Made by a program: the position numbers and the translations under genes
Source: Ichthyophis bannanicus
Taxonomy: Eukaryota > Chordata > Amphibia > Gymnophiona > Ichthyophiidae
Reading direction: 5' to 3'
NCBI GenBank assembly: GCA_033557465.1
Contig: CM066032.1
Span: 56,952,955 to 57,016,954 of the forward strand
DNA length: 64,000 bases
Notes under the pieces: generated by a model
What the model was told of the DNA's origin: nothing
Databases searched by the model: none
What the model saw: only the letters and a program-made list of their open reading frames with translations
Shown: in pieces, positions 56,701 through 64,000 of the stretch
Position numbering within the stretch: the first letter of the stretch is position 1
Layout of the letters: each line of letters starts with the position of its first letter

Positions 56701-56896
56701 TTACGCTCCCAGAGCATGGAATGCTCTCCCTACCTCTATTCGAAACATCACTTATCTAACCCACTTCAGGAAGGCAATAAAGCAGCACCTGTCTTCTACA
56801 TACTACCCTGAATCTAGCCTTAGTAACCATACATATGGCCCCCCAGACAATCACCCATTACAAGTAAACAATCAGACTCAGCATGAAAAAGGATAA
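53729..56896 (+). CDS. L2-like LINE ORF2: endonuclease-reverse transcriptase
   Basis: Intact 1,055-codon frame from the ATG at 53729. Residues 1-22 look like a signal peptide with a hydrophobic core ('LLALACLHLASWIPL') and an A-X-A-type site ('AQA'), followed by 'NHIPILH' at 28-34. The endonuclease spans about 85-290 with N87 (NARS), E114 (TETWL) and 'LGDFN' at 215-219. The last motif is S-E-H (281-283) instead of S-D-H, a substitution of a catalytic Asp. The RT has 'IFLDIAAAFDSVNH' (D659), 'GVPQGSSLSALMFNIYM' and YADD 748-751. The C-terminal block 'LHWLPVQARTLHK' is present. It is closest in sequence to the LINE at the left edge and to copy 1. RT should be functional; endonuclease activity is doubtful because of the Glu. 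Confidence 0.9.
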   Translation: MHPLLALACLHLASWIPLTAQAFHTYTNHIPILHSDGKRWTENHQHLLREPKDTPYSHLLHIPLQHIKKSHLDRQQHHQALKCALINARSIRTKWPIITDLVTTHNLDIIMITETWLSESDNAIINQMLPTGFSVHTCHRTNQRGGGTLILVKTCLGFQMCNSTSTVHLDSLTITNNTCTINLLYRAPTPSSEDLATIMGLACNSNRPRSQNWILGDFNLPTLHESQASAFLEALQDLGYEQLVINPTHVKGNKLDLIFAPQTDKDSTPLIPPTITPVPWSEHSLIQFQIPINTHNKNSNKTNTAHEPPLKRFRPFNKEELREKILPLLNNIPHDLDALVSTWDESLKTIACIPATNKTKTKKRDHAPWYTKDLRDSLKCLRRLERRWRRSHSTEAQDTYIAHLRVHRDELTKKRKQYHSDILKRSINKPHDLFNIVKSLIREPPADQSQMPHPQAYSNYLQSKMVQTTTSATNYLQPEVTQAGTTSNSAENNSQHTFPQPSPLYKFEKISRREIEDTIAAINPTTAPNDPCPALWIKELRCDLSQYLSKLINQSLTTGSFPQSLKQTSIRPLLKNNKLDPSKVESYRPISSIPMLAKVIEKLVQRQIQQHIDTEAPLDPSQHGFREAHGVETLLTNLFDHLVSGTDKIHQGFALIFLDIAAAFDSVNHEILIQRLSEKGIQGTALKWCKSYLTNRWQHVRSGSTTSEPFLQNQGVPQGSSLSALMFNIYMQPICALARSFKVNCLAYADDILLYIPFRSNQPDLSPLTRCFEAVAEWFSTQNMRINYSKTDVLFISRNQDFTPPLSLKIGNTELKTKPTIRYLGVTLDQHLDLKTHIKNTVKTVYMKIKTLKHLRPLLDFSDYRSIYQALILPHFDYANVILHGLPQATLAPLQLAMNTAARVLTGASRREHIMPVLMNLHWLPVQARTLHKVLTLTFKASNALTPTALSKMIHRVPQNRNRRPMMQNTLEVPKVITKCTRTTTNRAFTIYAPRAWNALPTSIRNITYLTHFRKAIKQHLSSTYYPESSLSNHTYGPPDNHPLQVNNQTQHEKG

Positions 56897-57093
56897 TCAA
56901 CTGATCGATCAGAATGTACCCCAGTGTAAATAAGATGTAGATATGTTCTGCCTGAAATCAGGTACCAGTGTGATACAATGTATAGAGTTATAGAATGTAC
57001 ATAGTTTCCCCCAGTTATTTCCAAGTTGATCTCCCTGTTTATTGTAAATACAACTCAAAGTTCCCTGTGTTGTATAGTTGATGTTAAATGTAA

Positions 57094-57119
57094 ACCGCTC
57101 TGATCTAAAATAGAGCGGT
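57094..57119 (+). other. LINE 3'-terminal hairpin
   Basis: ACCGCTCT and AGAGCGGT, a perfect 8-bp stem with a 10-base loop starting GATC, 12 bp before the tail. Confidence 0.75.
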
Positions 57120-57152
57120 ATAGAAGAACCGTTAAATAAATAAATAAATAAA

Positions 57153-58649
57153 TTTGCCACATCACTGGGTGTTACAGGTTCCCATACATACTCTCCATTT
57201 GGGGTACTATTTTTGCATTGTGCTCAGTGTGTTTATTGCGATTCTTTGGGATAGTGGGTACAGACATGTGTTGTAACACCATTGGTTGCAGCTTTGATCC
57301 CCACATGGGGTTTATTTTTTTTTTTCTGTTGTGCTAACATGACCAGCAGGTTCATCACCTCTGCACACACCCTTCCATCTCTTCACTGTACACCAAAGTA
57401 TGCCCTCTGTTCTGCATATCCATCACATATCAGCTGTTTCATATGTCTCTTTCTTTATGGCATTTACATGGCAGTCCACTTGGGGAGTTGGCATTGCTGT
57501 GGTTCAGCTGGTGTGTGGTACACCTGTTTGTAGATTCAATTCTCTCTTGTCCTGTTCCAAATTTTGCACCTGCTACACAGAGCATCCCCTGCCACCCTTT
57601 GGGTTTAGGTTCTTTCCTCTTTTGCATGCTGTATCCACTGCATAACATTTCATTGTGTGTGTGCATGTAGTTATATGTGGCTCTGGTCCCAATTACAGAC
57701 TGTGATCTGATCTGTACACAACAGATCTGCATGTGCATTTCATCATGGTTACTGTTGGGGGTTTGCCTATCCTGGCAGCCAGACGGCTTCTTGTGTGATG
57801 CCCTGCGGTATTCCTGTATGCAGCCTTTGCTAATGACCTCACGTTGGTGGTGGGGGCCTACTGGTTTGTGCATTGCCATTTGTGCTAATGCTTATAGGTT
57901 TGATTCCTTTCTGTTCTCTTTCATTTGTTTGCCTGTCCTGCACAGCTACTTTTCATTCCTGTGACAGTCATATCTGTGCAGATCTGTGCTGTTAGCACAT
58001 TGTACCCTTGTCACAGTTGCCAACCATCCTTCTGTCCATCTATGTGTGTCTGCCAGCTGTGTGCTGTCCTGCCCTGATGTGCAAGCTGCTACCCCATGTC
58101 CTCCACTGCTACACATTTCTGCATTGCAGCTCTCCCTGGTTGCGTCTCCTGTGTGTGCTCTGCATGGCACTGCTACTCCGCTGTCGTCCTGACATTCCAC
58201 CTATCCTGCCACTTCTACCTCCTCTGCTGGACATGTCTTCCCATCCTCTGCCACACACTGTCATTGTTGCCATCACTCTGTGCATCGCTACAGCTGCCCC
58301 CGATATGTTTGTCCATTTTTCCAGCTGCCACATGGGCTGGACACAGATTTGTCTGGTCCATCAGCTCAGATCTACTTCCTTACATTACTTGTGAATTGTC
58401 TTTCCTGGTTGCTCTGTGCAGTGTTAGGGTTACACCTGTGTTTGGCCCATACCTCTCTTGCTTTTCAAATTGGGGGACGTTACTGCCCTTGGCCAACATT
58501 TTTGGGTTCACCTATACATCCTTGGGGCATCTTAAGCCGCACCTTAGATTCAACCAACTTCTGGGGTGCCTACTATGGTGCCTTGGAAGTTAGCAACCTT
58601 TCGACATGGACTCTGGGGCACTTTATAACCCGCCTTGGCTAGCGTGGTG
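57153..58649. other. unassigned sequence
   Basis: TG/CT-rich without recognisable domains. Short frames on both strands overlap each other. It resembles the other unassigned segments from 34784 onward and leads into a Harbinger 3' end, so it may be part of that element. Confidence 0.3.
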
Positions 58650-59066
58650 GTTTAGGATGTGCCTTCTTGTGAGCCCCAAAAGGTGCAGTTGTTTATAGCA
58701 CTGGGGTATGGGTATTTTTCGCTGGTAGCACAGATTGTTGGACTGTTTCTAGCAGGAAAAGGAATTGCCTTGGCCACCTTTATTCATTAGGCCCACTGGG
58801 AGATTGAACTCATGACCTCTGTCTCATCAGTCAATCATTCACCATTGTGCTACAGCTCTGTTGCTGCAGTTGTAGGTCAGCGTGCCTACTTAAGATTAAC
58901 GCGCGTTAACGTGCACTGCTCCCTCTATCGGGCGATGATGTGCGCAGCGCACATTATCACGCAATAATGTGCGATTGCTACGCTTAGACCAGAACGCCCA
59001 CTCCTTTTATGGCATCCTGCACATTATCGCCGGGCGCACGTTAAGACGCTTTAGTAAACATACCCC
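58650..59066 (+). mobile_element. Harbinger-type element, 3' terminal segment
   Basis: Contains a tRNA-like module on the minus strand (58800-58860) and a GATAA/GCGC-rich terminal stretch. It ends with TTTAGTAAACATACCCC followed by TAT (59067-59069). The terminal composition matches the 5' end at 18404 and not the 12451/27611 group. Confidence 0.65.
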
Positions 59067-59732
59067 TATGTTATTATCTTTTTTTAAAAAAATACATCAT
59101 TTGTTTGACCATCATAGAACGAGCACCTGAAGAAACAAGATAGAAATGTCAAATGGAATCCTCTTAGTCCACTGAAGGATAGGTAGAATATGTATTGCCC
59201 GATTCTGTAGAATATTATTATACAATATTTTAGAGTGACTACAAGGGACACGGCTTCAAAATAGAATGCGCCGTGGGGCATTTACAAAGGTAAATATTGT
59301 ATACTGAAAAAATAGATACAAGGACTATCGCTTCAAATCAGAACGCACTGAGGACAAAATGGGGCATTTATAAAAATAAAGATTGTATATTAGAAACAAT
59401 CATTTTAAGAGGATAAAAAGATCGTTACAAAAAGGGGGTAAAAACAGAAAAACTCACCGTACGGTACAAACTTCACTGTTTGCTTTTTCTAAATGAGCCA
59501 CCCTACGCTTCAACCTTGCAGAAATATGAGCATTTTCCCGCCAGCACAAGGTGAAAGGTCGCAGATGTGCAAATGTGCAGTGTAAGGAAACTTGCAAGTA
59601 GATTCGAACATCACCAATGAGAAAACTAAGATTATTATAAATGAACACTGATTTACCCTAAATAAGGGTGCAACATAAGTTACGCACAACAAAATAAAGG
59701 GAAAAATAAAGGTTAAAGTTATATTGAGCCAT

Positions 59733-59965
59733 ACTTGTTTTTTCAAAATAAACCCCTGGCACTTAAATTTCACAGAGATACGATCATTTTCCCTCCCTCA
59801 TAAGGTGAAAGGTCATGGATGCGTAGACATGTAGTATAGTGAAACTTTTTCTAAGAACCACTGTTCAGATAGATCCAAATGTCACAAATGGGAAAGACAA
59901 AAATAAAATGAAATGAAACCTGATTTATCCAAAGGGTGCATAAAAATTGACCACAACTAAAAACG
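59733..59965 (-). repeat. direct duplicate of 61109-61330
   Basis: The two blocks agree almost base for base ('CCCCTGGCACTTAAATTTCA', 'GATCCAAATGTCACAAATGG') and each runs directly into a purine tract on the plus strand. The duplication thus includes part of the tract. Confidence 0.85.
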
Positions 59966-59969
59966 GGGA

Positions 59970-60605
59970 GTAAAAATGGGGGAGGGGGAGGGAAGGGGAA
60001 GGAAAGAGAGGAGGGAAGGAGAGGGGGGAGAGAGGGGTAGGGGGAAGAAAGGAGGGGTACAGGGAAGAGGGGAGAAGTGGGAGAGGAATGAGGGAAGAGG
60101 GGAAGGGAGAGGGGGAGAGGAGGATAGGGGAGGGGGAAGGGGGGAAGGGAGGGGGAGGGGAAGGTGGAAGGGAGGGAAGAAGGGGAGGAAAGTGCGAAGG
60201 ATGGAAGGGGGAAGGGGAGAGGGAGGGGGAGGAGGGGGAGGGAGGGGAGGGGGAAAGGGGAGGGGGAGAGGAGGGAAGGAAGGAAAAGGGAGAAGGAAAA
60301 AAGGAGGGGGAGGGAAGAAGGGGGAAGGAAAAGAAGGAGGGGGAAGGAGGGGGAAGGGGAAGGGAAAGGGGAGGGAGGGGAAGGGGAAGGGGAAGGGGGA
60401 GGGAGGGGAAGGGAAAAAGGGGGTAGAGGAAGGAAAGAGATGTGGGGAAGGGGAAGGGAAAGGGGGAGGAAGGAAAAAGGGAGGGGAAGGGGAAAGGAGA
60501 AGGGAAGGGGAAAAAAGGGGGGAGGAAGGGGGAAGGGGAAAAGGAAGGGGGTGAGGGGGAGGAGGAGGGAGAAGGGAGAGGGAAAGAGAAAGGGAAGGAA
60601 AAAAG
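59970..60605 (+). repeat. polypurine tract (G/A-rich)
   Basis: About 640 bp of almost pure G and A. Long Gly/Glu/Lys and Pro/Ser frames over it are compositional artefacts. Confidence 0.9.
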
Positions 60606-60617
60606 TAAAAACATTTT

Positions 60618-61078
60618 TTACAAAAAAACTGACAGATCTACTTCTTGATTGAGGCCCAAAGGATATAATGTGCGAAGTTCATATATAAATCTTTGTTCCA
60701 GGCGTAAGAGGAGCTTATCCAAATTTCCCCCGTGCCAATGGGGTCGTACAACTTTGAGCACCAAAAAATGAAGATCAAGAAGTGAGTGTTGAGCTTCCAC
60801 CCAGTGTTCTACTAAGGGCTTATCTATTGCCTTTCTACGAATATTACTCTTATGTTCTATTATACGTGTTTTTATGCATCTCTTAGTTTTGCCAATATAG
60901 CATAAATTGCAAGGACAGGTGATCAAATAAATTACATTTGCTGTCTCACAATTAGAGAAATCTTTCAAAGGCACCTTATGTGCAGAACCTGGTTTCACAA
61001 ATTCCTTCCTTGTTACTAATGCATTTTCACAAACACTGCATTTCCCACATTTAAAATGCCCGAAGGCTTTTGGCTACA
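60618..61078 (-). pseudogene. Penelope-like ORF: zinc linker and GIY-YIG endonuclease
   Basis: Minus-strand frame open from a stop near 61078 to the stop at 60618. It begins 'GHFKCGKCSVCENA', the Cys-rich linker of Penelope-like proteins. The GIY-YIG domain follows with 'VIYLITCPCNLCYIGKT', then an Arg about 10 residues on and 'IEHKSNIRRK'. A downstream block with 'LEQRFIYELRTLYPLGLN' contains the metal-binding Glu region. The domain looks complete and would cut target DNA for priming. It is separated from its RT by an inserted block, so the ORF is broken. Confidence 0.75.
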
Positions 61079-61108
61079 AGAAGCCTTGTATCTTTTAGAC
61101 ATGTTTTT

Positions 61109-61502
61109 TCAAAATAAACCCCTGGCACTTAAATTTCACAGAGATACGATCATTTTCCCTCCCTCATAAGGTGAAAGGTCATGGATGCGTAGACATGTAG
61201 TATAGTGAAACTTGTTCTAAGAACCACTGTTCAGATAGATCCAAATGTCACAAATGGGAAAGACAAAAAATAAAATGAAATGAAACCTGATTTATCCAAA
61301 GGGTGCATAAAAATCGACCACAACTAAAAAAGGGGAGTAAAAAAGGGGGAGGGAGAGGGAAAGGGAAGGAAAGAGAGGAGGGAAGGAGAGGGGGGAGAGA
61401 GGGGTAGGGGGAAGAAAGGAGGGGTAAAGGGAAGAGGGGAGAAGTGGGAGAGGAAGGAGGGAAGAGGGGAAGGGAGAGGCGGAGAGGGGGATAGGGGAGG
61501 GG
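61109..61502 (-). repeat. duplicated block plus purine tract splitting the PLE ORF
   Basis: Block 61109-61330 copies 59733-59965; purine tract 61331-61502 copies the start of the larger tract. It sits between 'SILRRA' of the RT part and the zinc linker, replacing roughly 80 expected codons. Confidence 0.75.
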
Positions 61503-62097
61503 GAAGGATATGCTAGGCTCTCCGCAATATACTGGCGATCTCTGTAGAGTGTTCCGAAAATGTAAGTGTACACACAATGTTATTGTTTTTTTGGGGTTCC
61601 TGACCTTGTAAAAGGACCGTTCTGTCTGATGAACAGGCTTGATGTAAGGCTTTATTAATACAACCAGATGGATATCCACGGTCTCTAAATCTTCTACTCA
61701 TGTCAGCCGTATGAGCCATGAAGTCTTCATCTTTGGTACATAGTCTGCGAATTCTTAAAAATTGACTCATAGGAAGATTCTCCTTGAGACAACGATTGTG
61801 AAAACTGCTGAAGTGTAAAAGCGAGTTCCTATCTGTAGGCTTCCGATAAAGTGTGGTTGTAAACCCCTCAGCTGAATTCTTGATCAATATGTCAAGATAT
61901 GCTATTTGGTCTGAACTATAAGAGAAATCAAATTGCAAATGTGGATCACACGAATTAAGACAATTGATGAAGACAAGTAATTGACTCACAGTGCCTTCCC
62001 ATATGAGGAACACATCATCGATGTAGCGTTTCCACATATTAATTTGTGCTTTGTAAGGATGTGAAGTCAAAAAGGGTTTTTCAAAATTAGAGACAAA
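61503..62097 (-). pseudogene. Penelope-like ORF: reverse transcriptase, C-terminal half
   Basis: Open on the minus strand from 62097 ('FVSNFEKPF') through 'KRYIDDVFLIWEG', the YIDD catalytic motif of Penelope RT. It continues with 'FDFSYSSDQIAYLDILI', 'TTLYRKPTDRNSLLHF' and 'GCINKALHQA' to 'SILRRA'. There a TAG replaces the usual Trp of 'WHIL', and coding sequence ends in the pyrimidine tract. The N-terminal RT motifs are missing because a Harbinger-type element begins at 62098. The family is Neptune-like by memory of motifs. Confidence 0.75.
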
Positions 62098-62307
62098 GGG
62101 GTATTTTTAGTAAATCTTCTTAATGTTACCGGCGTTAGTTGCAGTCTTACTGTGACGAATGCCATATAAGGTAGTGGGTGTTCCGGTCTTAAGGAAGCAT
62201 TTCGGGTTATCATGCGATAAAGTCCGTTATCCTGCAATAGAGGGAGCCGTGGGCACATTAATGCGCGTTAACCTTAATTAGGCGCGTTGAGCAACAAGCA
62301 CAGCAAT

Positions 62308-62378
62308 AGAGGTGTAGCACAATGGTTAATACATTGACTGATAAAGCAAGGGTCATGAGTTTGATCCCCCAGTGGGCT
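62308..62378 (+). other. tRNA-like module with Pol III-type boxes
   Basis: 'GTAGCACAATGGTTAATAC' (A box TRGYNNARYGG) and 'ATGAGTTTGATCCCCC' (B box). It corresponds to the minus-strand modules at 31421-32062. Confidence 0.55.
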
Positions 62379-62489
62379 TAATTAATAAGGCTGTCTGAGG
62401 CATTAACCTTTACTTTAAATCAGTGCTGTCTGAGGCATTTTGTTTTTTAATTTAAATTAGTGCTGCCAGCAAACACACCCTCACAGTGC

Positions 62490-62660
62490 CGTAACCTAAG
62501 GTGCCGCATAAGGCGCCCTATAAGGCACTCCAGAGGGCACATTATAAAGTGCACTGTCTGCCTAGGCACCTTATAATGTTCCCTATAGGGCGTCTTATAA
62601 GGTGCCTTAAAAGGCGCCTTATAGAGTGCTTTATAGGGTGCCTTATGAGGCACCTTAAGG
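62490..62660. repeat. array of short palindromes
   Basis: Units such as AAGGCGCCCTATAAGGC and AGGCGCCTTATAGAG, spaced 15-25 bp, many self-complementary; counterpart of 31090-31300. Confidence 0.6.
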
Positions 62661-62744
62661 TTACAGCACTGTGAGGGTGTTTTTGCTGGCTCACTAATTT
62701 AAATTAAAAAAGGAAATGTCTCAGACAGTCCTATCAAATAACAC

Positions 62745-62815
62745 CACTGTGGGATCAAACCCATGACCTCTGCCTCCACAGTCAATGAAGTAACCAGTGG
62801 GCTACATATCTATTA
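62745..62815 (-). other. tRNA-like module with Pol III-type boxes
   Basis: Minus strand 'GTAGCCCACTGGTTACTTC' and 'GGGTTTGATCCCACAG'; counterpart of 30955-31012. Confidence 0.5.
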
Positions 62816-63299
62816 CTACTAACACCCCCCTGGCTGGCTACAGAAGGACTGCAGGTCACCATACAAACCGTCTGCTGTGGTTACCAGGATAGGGTTAACC
62901 CACCTGTACCCATGATGCACTGTACATGCAGATCAGCAGTCTACAGATGATCACAAGATGGGGTATGCAAGCCCACAGCACCTCGGCCTGGTAGGGGGAA
63001 CTGACCATGTGTGTTACTGGCACAGAGTAGCTACAGACCGTCACATTGTACGGGTACTGTGCTCACCCTGCGGGTGAGGTGGGGCACCCAGCACCATGTC
63101 CACAGCACCTGTCTTAGCTGAGATAGGCTATGCTGTAGATCACCATCAGTGTGAGTGTGTGATAGGTAGTCCTTGCAGACGCACCTAGGATACACCTGTG
63201 TCCATCTGTATTCCCCAGTCACGTCTAGCCCTTGTGGACGATGATGCACCCAGAATAGTGCATATCCTGTGTGGGTACCATGGTCACATGATTTAAGTG

Positions 63300-63390
63300 A
63301 CGTTGGGAGGAGGGAGTGGAGTGGAGTGGAGTGGGGTGGGGGGAGTGGAGTGGGGTGTGTAGTCGAGTGGGGGAGTGGGGGGGGGGTGTT
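63300..63390 (+). repeat. GTGGA/G-rich simple repeat
   Basis: GGAGTGGAGTGGAGTGG-type repeat within the Harbinger-type element. Confidence 0.85.
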
Positions 63391-64000
63391 TGGACCCATA
63401 GGCAGGTTATGTAGTACCACCCAACCTGCCCTCTAGGGCTCAGTGTGGGGGACAGGATCTCCCACCAACAGATCCACATTCTACATCCCTGCAATGGTGG
63501 CAGCAGATGGGACCATCAACCTCAGTCCTGAAGGGGAACAGATACCCTGCAGAGCAGTCAATGCAGATCTGTACATATCCACAAGGCCTGGAAATGCTCA
63601 GCTGTCCCCCACCACTATCTGACAATCTCCAGCACCGAGCACAGTGAGTCTCCAGCTAGCCATACACATACTAACTGCAAACAGTCGGCTAGCTAGTCCA
63701 TAGTGCATGTCCCTTGAAAAGATGTGAGCACACCCACCAAGCACATAAGTCAGTGATTGGGCCCCAGAAAACAGAACCCATATATATCACTTGAAAGAAA
63801 TAGCACTATGGGGGAACCTAGCCATACCGTGGTCACTGCTCAGTCAGGGTGAGAGTGACCTCCCAGCAGGATATGCTGTGGCCACCCTGTCCATGCAGGT
63901 GGTGGCTGGGCACTACAATGTCCCAGCCATTGCCCTATGCCTTGCGCAGATGCATCTTGCCCAGGCCGCCCTGTCCGGGCCATACCCACGGTACCTTGCT

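Larger units (their letters stand above)
53220..57152 (+). mobile_element. full-length L2-like LINE (copy 3), main body
   Basis: AT-rich 5' UTR from about 53220 (three TCAGTGCTAA repeats at 53227-53258), ORF, 3' UTR, hairpin (57094-57119) and AAAT tail (57132-57152). Its promoter array and GC module are probably at 47431-48590, separated by the minus-strand LINE. Confidence 0.8.
18404..59066 (+). mobile_element. hypothetical single Harbinger insertion, expanded by nesting
   Basis: Termini GGGCTATGTTTACTAAA (18404) and, complemented, GGGGTATGTTTACTAAA (59066) match at 16 of 17 bases. Flanks are TAC (18401-18403) and TAT (59067-59069). Both flanking sequences are minus-strand PLE pieces that would join into one element. 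The interior holds Harbinger Myb-like and transposase genes. After removal of nested hAT, PLE, Harbinger, LINE and LTR insertions about 12-13 kb would remain. This is inference; the two ends could belong to different insertions. Confidence 0.35.
59070..62097 (-). mobile_element. Penelope-like element, rearranged
   Basis: Minus-strand order: RT C-terminal part, pyrimidine tract with a ~220-bp block, zinc-binding linker and GIY-YIG endonuclease, then a longer pyrimidine tract with the same block, then AT-rich 3' sequence. Both ends are cut by Harbinger-type termini (59066 and 62098). There is no hammerhead motif here; one in the same orientation lies at 17722. Confidence 0.7.
62098..64000 (-). 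mobile_element. Harbinger-type long repeat, minus orientation, runs off window
   Basis: The left terminus GGGGTATTTTTAGTAAA is a variant of the shared TIR. The following modules are those of the 3' half of 27611-32266, inverted: tRNA-like modules, short palindrome array, and from 63840 the 'CACTACAATGTCCCAGCCAT' module as at 7370-7390. No coding sequence. The other end lies outside the window. Confidence 0.7.

Noticed and set aside
59976..60652. Long Gly/Glu/Lys-rich and Pro/Ser-rich frames (up to ~230 codons) on both strands
   Set aside because: They span a pure purine tract with no stops by composition; no domain and all frames open.
60618..60998. Independent GIY-YIG homing endonuclease gene
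   Set aside because: The Cys-rich linker and adjacent YIDD-type RT show it is the C-terminal domain of a Penelope-like ORF.

Overview
The window is vertebrate nuclear DNA made almost entirely of nested transposable elements. I see no host protein-coding gene, rRNA or ordinary tRNA gene. The mix of L2-like LINEs with intact reading frames, Penelope-like elements with GIY-YIG endonuclease and hammerhead-like motifs, PIF/Harbinger and hAT DNA transposons, an RTE/BovB-like fragment, a CR1 tail and tRNA-derived SINEs suggests a tetrapod with a large, repeat-rich genome. An amphibian, perhaps a caecilian, is my best guess, but this is inference from repeat content and not a species identification.

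Layout. 1-2778: 5'-truncated, frameshifted L2-like LINE inserted in the N-terminal coding part of a minus-strand Penelope-like element (PLE, to ~5480). 5481-9575: rearranged pieces of a long Harbinger-type repeat, in both orientations, with a hAT fragment and a 545-bp palindromic hAT element. 10020-10565: RTE/BovB-like remnant. 12451-17533: complete 5.1-kb non-autonomous Harbinger-type element (TSD TAA) carrying palindromic hAT elements nested in one another. 17537-18403: PLE tail with a hammerhead motif. 18404-27610: another Harbinger end, a 3.5-kb hAT element (8-bp TSD), more Harbinger-like sequence, a CR1 tail and a plus-strand PLE 3' part. 27331-34777: remains of an autonomous Harbinger, with a Myb-like gene (minus) and a transposase gene (plus) diverging from a CpG-rich spacer. 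The Myb-like gene is split by a complete 4.66-kb non-autonomous Harbinger-type element (TSD TTA). 38168-42292: full-length L2-like LINE, minus. 42705-46500: probable solo LTR (TSD GTAC) split by a hAT element with a perfect 8-bp TSD. 47431-57152: a plus-strand full-length LINE with a six-unit 140-bp promoter array, apparently interrupted in its 5' UTR by a full-length minus-strand LINE. 58650-59066: a Harbinger 3' end. 59070-62097: PLE reverse transcriptase and GIY-YIG parts, minus. 62098-64000: another minus-strand Harbinger-type long repeat running off the window.

Interaction. Three LINEs keep uninterrupted endonuclease/reverse-transcriptase frames of about 1,025-1,055 codons with all RT motifs, so the region holds recently active retrotransposons. 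All three proteins start with a signal-peptide-like hydrophobic segment followed by a shared IPI motif, which is the least expected observation here. The Harbinger genes are broken, but their non-autonomous relatives share TIRs and 3-bp TWA-type target duplications. The 18404 and 59066 ends may be the two ends of one Harbinger insertion within a single PLE, now about 40 kb across because of later nested insertions.
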